From positions 1 to 9,694 of the forward strand of contig JAFSTZ010000453.1 in NCBI GenBank assembly GCA_017445525.1: a DNA stretch of 9,694 nt. The letters run 5' to 3'. Shown piece after piece: positions 6,521-9,694 of the stretch. Each line of letters opens with the position of its first letter. Position 1 is the first letter of the stretch. The notes beneath the pieces were generated by a model that saw only the letters and a list, made by a program, of their open reading frames with translations, did not search any database and had not been told where the DNA came from. Source of the stretch: Eubacterium sp. GTDB lineage: Bacteria > Bacillota > Clostridia > Lachnospirales > Lachnospiraceae. The position numbers and the translations under genes were made by a program.

Positions 6521-6726
6521 TGGTAAATCTGTTACTATTCACGGCTGAATCATGCACAGAAGGGCGTCGTATGCTTGCATCCGTAAGCATTTATGTGTAT
6601 GATTCAGGCTGTAGGCTGTCACTCCCCTTCATGAGGAGAGTGTTGCAAAGCAACAGTAGAGTGCCGAAGGCACGTACTCTCCGAATGGGAGTGACAGCCG
6701 TGAATAGTAACCATCGCTCATTACCA
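6521..6726 (+). ncRNA. Large branched structured element in the murC leader (unassigned)
   Basis: A 17-bp perfect outer stem pairs GTTACTATTCACGGCTG (6531-6547) with 6695-6711; TGGTAA (6521-6526) and TTACCA (6721-6726) extend it beyond an internal loop. Arm one pairs TGAATCATGCACA (6546-6558) with 6594-6606 (one G-U) and is capped by ATGCTT/AAGCAT (6571-6576, 6585-6590). Arm two pairs GGCTGTCACTCCC (6614-6626) with 6687-6699, then GGAGAGT/ACTCTCC. Two small hairpins top it: TGTTGC-AAA-GCAACA and GTGCC-GAA-GGCAC. CAGCC (6695-6699) is wanted by both the outer stem and arm two. It could be a cis-acting RNA, a free ncRNA, or a dispersed palindromic (MITE-like) element. I do not recognise it as a known class, and I see no clear target-site duplication. 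Confidence 0.7.
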
Positions 6727-6735
6727 AACATATAA

Positions 6736-6826
6736 AAAAGGAGAGGACTGAGCCGTTCCTCCTCCATCGGCAGACCACCCGATACCTTCGGGCAGCCGGT
6801 CATGGCGGTTACGGCGAGCAATAAAC
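6736..6826 (+). promoter_or_regulatory. Distal murC leader with further hairpins and no clear ribosome binding site
   Basis: After the structured element, AAGGAGAGGA (6736-6747) can pair partly with the pyrimidine-rich TCCTCCTCC that follows. A second hairpin pairs GACC..CCCGA with TCGGG..GGTC (about 6774-6800). A 10-codon frame, ATG at 6802 to TAA at 6834, overlaps the murC start out of frame. Upstream of the murC ATG there is only a weak GGCGAG at 9 nt spacing. Confidence 0.4.
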
Positions 6827-8290
6827 ATGAGTAACTCATCATCCGACATCTTTAAGATTGATCTGACAACTCCGGTTCATGCCCATTTTATCGGGATCGG
6901 TGGTGTCAGCATGAACGGATTGGCCATATTCCTGAGAGATGCCGGCTTCACGGTATCAGGATCTGACAGAACAGCATCCGATATTACCGACAGGCTGGAA
7001 AAGATCGGCATCAAGGTTGCATACCAACAGGTTGCGGAAAACATAACCGACGATATCGATGTCGTCATCTATAACGCAGCCATCCACCCCGACAATCCGG
7101 AGTATGCCGAGTGTGTGCGCAGAGGACTGCCGATGCTGGATCGAGCAGAGCTGGTAGGGCAGGTGATGAGAAATTACAAGACCGCCGTTGCCGTTTCCGG
7201 AACTCACGGCAAAACTACGACGACTTCTCTCGCATCTCACCTGTTTCTGGCTGCGGATACCGATCCGACCATAAGCGTCGGAGGGATACTGCCTGCCATC
7301 GGCGGAACCATCCGCATCGGAAGGTCCGATAACTTCATCACGGAAGCATGTGAGTATACAAACAGCTTTTTGAAGTTTGCACCAACTATAGGGATCATAC
7401 TTAATATAGAAGAAGATCATATGGATTTCTTCCATAACTTAGATGAGATCAGAGATTCCTTCCGCCGTTTTGCAGCTCTTTTACCGGAGGACGGGACACT
7501 TATCATAAATGCAGACATAGACGATTACTCCGAGATCACTGCAGATACCCGGGCAAAGGTCATCACGTACGGACTGCCCGAGTTCGGTTCTAAGGGGAAA
7601 GAGAACGATAAATCTGACGCCGGCACATTTATATATGAAAAAACTCCTGACTATACTGCCTGTGATATCACCTTTGATGAGTCCGGCTGTGCCACTTTTT
7701 CCGTTATAAAGAACGGAGAGAAAAAGCCCGGCACCTTTACTTTGAAGATCCCCGGGATGCACAACGTCTCCAATGCGCTGTCAGTGATCGCACTTTCGGA
7801 TGTTATGGGTTTTGGCGACGATACGATGAGAAAAGCCATGGAGGGATTTACCGGTGCCAACAGGCGTTTCCAGTACAAAGGAAAGCTTAACGGCTTTACC
7901 ATCATCGATGACTTCGCTCATCACCCGACCGAGATCAAGACCACACTGGACTCTGCCGAGAGATATCCGCACAGAGAACTCTGGATTGTCTTCCAGCCAC
8001 ACACTTACTCGAGAACCAAAGCATTTTTAAACGAGTTTGCAGATGTGCTCGGGAAAGCCGACCACGTGATCCTGGTAGACATATATGCCGCCAGAGAGCC
8101 TGATCTGGGCGATATCTCATCAAAAGACATAGTAAGTCTTTTACAGAAAAATGATAAAGATGCTATCTATGCAGGCACATTTGAAAACGCTGAAAAAATA
8201 ATTTTAAAAAATTTACAAGAAAATGACTTGTTGATAACTATGGGTGCCGGAAATGTTGGAGAAATAGGAAATAAACTCCTGGAGCAATGA
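6827..8290 (+). CDS. murC: UDP-N-acetylmuramate--L-alanine ligase
   Basis: MurC is the cytoplasmic ATP-dependent ligase that adds L-alanine to UDP-N-acetylmuramic acid, the first stem-peptide step of peptidoglycan synthesis. The 487-residue length is typical. The N-terminal nucleotide-sugar domain carries HFIGIGGVSMNGLA (20-33). The central ATPase domain has GTHGKTTTTS (125-134), NIEEDHMDFF, and the GMHNVSNALS segment around His312. The C-terminal domain has DDFAHHPTEI (362-371), FQPHTYSRT and DIYAAREP. The start fits the family because only a few residues precede the usual KIDL..P.H.HFIGIGG opening. No good ribosome binding site is visible, and a long folded leader precedes it. It is divergent from glgC and is followed by a terminator within a DnaA-box cluster. 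Confidence 0.97.
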   Translation: MSNSSSDIFKIDLTTPVHAHFIGIGGVSMNGLAIFLRDAGFTVSGSDRTASDITDRLEKIGIKVAYQQVAENITDDIDVVIYNAAIHPDNPEYAECVRRGLPMLDRAELVGQVMRNYKTAVAVSGTHGKTTTTSLASHLFLAADTDPTISVGGILPAIGGTIRIGRSDNFITEACEYTNSFLKFAPTIGIILNIEEDHMDFFHNLDEIRDSFRRFAALLPEDGTLIINADIDDYSEITADTRAKVITYGLPEFGSKGKENDKSDAGTFIYEKTPDYTACDITFDESGCATFSVIKNGEKKPGTFTLKIPGMHNVSNALSVIALSDVMGFGDDTMRKAMEGFTGANRRFQYKGKLNGFTIIDDFAHHPTEIKTTLDSAERYPHRELWIVFQPHTYSRTKAFLNEFADVLGKADHVILVDIYAAREPDLGDISSKDIVSLLQKNDKDAIYAGTFENAEKIILKNLQENDLLITMGAGNVGEIGNKLLEQ

Positions 8291-8291
8291 G

Positions 8292-8491
8292 TTATGCACT
8301 TTATCAACCGCCTTATACACATTTTCAAAATCGGTTTTTCTGTGGATAAGTTTTATCAAAATCTTATGGTCAATAAGTCAGGCATTTATATCAAAAATAA
8401 AAAATCCCCTGTTTATCATGCTTCGGGGGATTTTTTCTACATTTATAGTCTCCTTCCTTACGGGTTATCCACATTATGCACATTATCCACA
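8292..8491 (+). promoter_or_regulatory. DnaA-box cluster between murC and the DnaD-family gene
   Basis: Measured against TTATNCACA, the plus strand has TTATGCACT (8292-8300, one mismatch), TTATCAACC (8301-8309, weak), TTATACACA (8313-8321), and then TTATCCACA (8465-8473), TTATGCACA (8474-8482) and TTATCCACA (8483-8491), the last three joined without spacers. On the minus strand TTATCCACA occupies 8349-8341. Five matches are perfect within 180 bp. They flank the murC terminator and lie upstream of the next gene's promoter. This is probably a DnaA regulatory or titration site; an origin is possible but dnaA is not in the window. Confidence 0.85.
8397..8438 (+). terminator. Rho-independent terminator after murC
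   Basis: AAAAAATCCCC (8399-8409) pairs perfectly with GGGGATTTTTT (8426-8436) around a 16-nt loop, leaving a T run on the plus strand and an A-rich left side. It lies about 110 nt past the murC stop. Its symmetry means it could also stop leftward transcripts. Confidence 0.85.
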
Positions 8492-8528
8492 TCAGAATTC
8501 TACATAAAAAGAGCACACCGGAGGGGGT

Positions 8529-8557
8529 TTGCAAGATTGATTTTCTTATGGTATAGT
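8529..8557 (+). promoter_or_regulatory. Candidate promoter for the DnaD-family gene
   Basis: TTGCAA (8529-8534) and TATAGT (8552-8557) are 17 nt apart, with a TGG extension just before the -10. Transcription would start near 8564, about 25 nt before the ATG. The nearest DnaA box ends 37 nt upstream of the -35, a position suited to regulation. Confidence 0.65.
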
Positions 8558-8588
8558 AGTGGCACCAAATAAAACAGAGGCGATCCGA

Positions 8589-9694
8589 ATGGGTTTTATG
8601 ATTACGACTGATGGTATCCGGGGCAGCACCCAGATACCGAATGATATTATAACTGAATATTTGCTTGATTCCAGAGGAGAGCATATCAGGGTTTATCTGT
8701 ATCTGCTGATGGCCGGGCAGCATCCGGGCATCACCGGCCCCATCTCGGTAAGCTCACTGGCAGACGCCATGGACCTGACCGAAAAAGATATCGTAAGATC
8801 ACTCAGATACTGGGAAAGGCAGGGGCTGCTTATGTTGTCCGGCGAGGGAGACCTCATCGACGGCATCGCACTGACCGATCCGGACTTCTCCGATCGGGGG
8901 CACGGCAGCAGACAGGCTTCGATATCCGGTCCGGATGATGGATATGCATTTGAGCATGCGGACAACATATCACGCATCGGAGTTGATGACGACTACATGC
9001 CGGACGGAACACCAAGGCTGAGAGTGCTCAGATCCGAGAACACGTCCGTCGCACAACCGATAACAGGAACCGGGTCTCACGAAACAGGAGCGTGGGTTTC
9101 AGGATCAGGAGCCGGAGCACCCAGATCAGGGATCGGATCAGCTACAGATGGTCTACCTGCCAGAACCGAGTACACACCCGGTCAGATAGATGCTTTAGCC
9201 AAGGATAAGGAGATGAAGAAAACCCTAAAGTCCGTGGAAAAAGCGTTGGGAACGACCATCGCTCCATCACATATGCAGCTTGTGATGTATATGCTCTGTG
9301 ATCTGGGATTTTCCGGAGAGATGATCACCTATCTCTATGAACTCGGAGCAGAAAGAAAAAAGACCAATCCGAGATACTTAGAAACCATCGCCGTCGACTG
9401 GGCAGGAAAAGGAATCCACACTGTGGAGGATGCAAAAGCCGAGTCAGACGGATATAAAAACAAATATCTTTCTGTAAAGAAGGCACTGGGAATCAGAAGA
9501 GATTTCGCACCGGTAGAGAAGGATATTATAGATTCCTGGGATACATATCATTTTTCTGAAGATATTATCATAGAAGCATGTAGGCGTACAGTATTGCAAA
9601 CAGGCGATACAAACTTAAACTATGTATCAAAAATCCTCGAGGGATGGAAAAATCAGGGAGTCACAAACCTCCAGGATATAGCCGCGGCAGATGA
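8589..9694 (+). CDS. DnaD-domain primosome-type protein (3' end outside window)
   Basis: DnaD/DnaB-type proteins remodel DNA at origins and stalled forks and help load the replicative helicase in Firmicutes. The window holds 368 codons and the gene runs off the edge. Residues 17-85 form an N-terminal winged-helix-like region (IPNDIITEYLLDSRGEHIRVYLYLL ... LRYWERQGLL). A Gly/Ser/Asp-rich low-complexity linker spans about 95-200. Two tandem C-terminal DnaD-like repeats follow: about 205-285, ending ETIAVDWAGKGIHTVEDAK, and about 288-368, ending YVSKILEGWKNQGVTNLQDI. The start is supported by AGAGG 8 nt before the ATG and a promoter just upstream. A helicase-loader gene (dnaC/dnaI type) often follows such genes, but the next gene is not visible. 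Whether it is the main DnaD or a paralogue cannot be told. Confidence 0.88.
   Translation, partial: MGFMITTDGIRGSTQIPNDIITEYLLDSRGEHIRVYLYLLMAGQHPGITGPISVSSLADAMDLTEKDIVRSLRYWERQGLLMLSGEGDLIDGIALTDPDFSDRGHGSRQASISGPDDGYAFEHADNISRIGVDDDYMPDGTPRLRVLRSENTSVAQPITGTGSHETGAWVSGSGAGAPRSGIGSATDGLPARTEYTPGQIDALAKDKEMKKTLKSVEKALGTTIAPSHMQLVMYMLCDLGFSGEMITYLYELGAERKKTNPRYLETIAVDWAGKGIHTVEDAKAESDGYKNKYLSVKKALGIRRDFAPVEKDIIDSWDTYHFSEDIIIEACRRTVLQTGDTNLNYVSKILEGWKNQGVTNLQDIAAAD

Noticed and set aside
6298..6526. Two 61-codon plus-strand frames rich in Phe, Tyr and Ile between glgC and murC
   Set aside because: They are products of poly-T and AT-rich promoter DNA; their low complexity and lack of translation signals argue against genes.
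6490..6735. Open frame of about 81 codons across the murC leader element (plus strand), with a matching frame on the minus strand
   Set aside because: It is created by the palindromic structured element and the T-rich sequence. It has no ribosome binding site at a plausible start and shows no recognisable protein features.
8292..8491. Chromosomal replication origin (oriC)
   Set aside because: The DnaA boxes are real, but Firmicute origins normally adjoin dnaA, which is absent here. No clear AT-rich unwinding element accompanies the triple array. A regulatory or titration site is the safer reading.
8294..8572. Plus-strand 92-codon frame between murC and the DnaD-family gene
   Set aside because: It spans a strong terminator and the DnaA-box cluster, and has no ribosome binding site; it is intergenic sequence.

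Overview
This window looks like chromosomal DNA of a low-to-moderate GC Clostridia, most likely a Lachnospiraceae-type gut anaerobe. I infer this from the paired GlgC/GlgD ADP-glucose pyrophosphorylase genes, SpoVG, the near-consensus sigma-A promoters, strong AGGAGG-type ribosome binding sites and a DnaD-family primosome gene. No genome was available for comparison, so the taxonomy is inference. All the protein genes are core or housekeeping genes. The unusual content lies in the intergenic regions.

Layout. The left two thirds is transcribed leftward (minus strand): glgC (5007-6284), glgD (3889-5010), spoVG (3575-3868), then pth (2776-3345), then mfd (from 2557 out past position 1, truncated at its 3' end). 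glgC, glgD and spoVG appear to form one operon, with a 4-nt overlap and then a 20-nt gap, closed by a terminator at about 3490-3533. pth has its own consensus promoter and a foldable leader. mfd has a promoter inside a 125-bp imperfect palindrome, just after a degenerate 17-bp tandem repeat that begins at the pth stop codon. The right third is transcribed rightward: murC (6827-8290) behind a leader of about 300 nt that contains a large perfect-stem structured element, then a terminator, then a DnaD-domain gene (8589 to the window end, truncated at its 3' end).

How the genes fit together. GlgC/GlgD make ADP-glucose for glycogen storage. SpoVG is a small DNA/RNA-binding developmental regulator. 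Pth recycles peptidyl-tRNA. Mfd couples stalled RNA polymerase to excision repair. MurC adds the first amino acid of the peptidoglycan stem peptide. The DnaD-like protein is expected to act in replication initiation or restart. From general knowledge, many Bacilli and Clostridia have spoVG-glmU-prs-(ctc)-pth-mfd, often with murC nearby. Here spoVG, pth, mfd and murC are together, but the glmU/prs slot is absent and glgC/glgD precede spoVG.

Most interesting non-coding features: (1) a cluster of DnaA boxes at 8292-8491, including three 9-mers joined head to tail with no spacer (8465-8491), next to the DnaD-family gene; (2) a roughly 200-nt highly base-paired element at 6521-6726 in front of murC, with a 17-bp perfect outer stem, two arms and a 5-nt segment shared by two competing helices; (3) the palindrome at 2572-2696, with back-to-back promoter-like sequences, upstream of mfd; (4) the 17-bp degenerate tandem repeat at 2702-2789; (5) a 14-bp sequence shared by the pth and mfd promoters. 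None of these was checked against a database.
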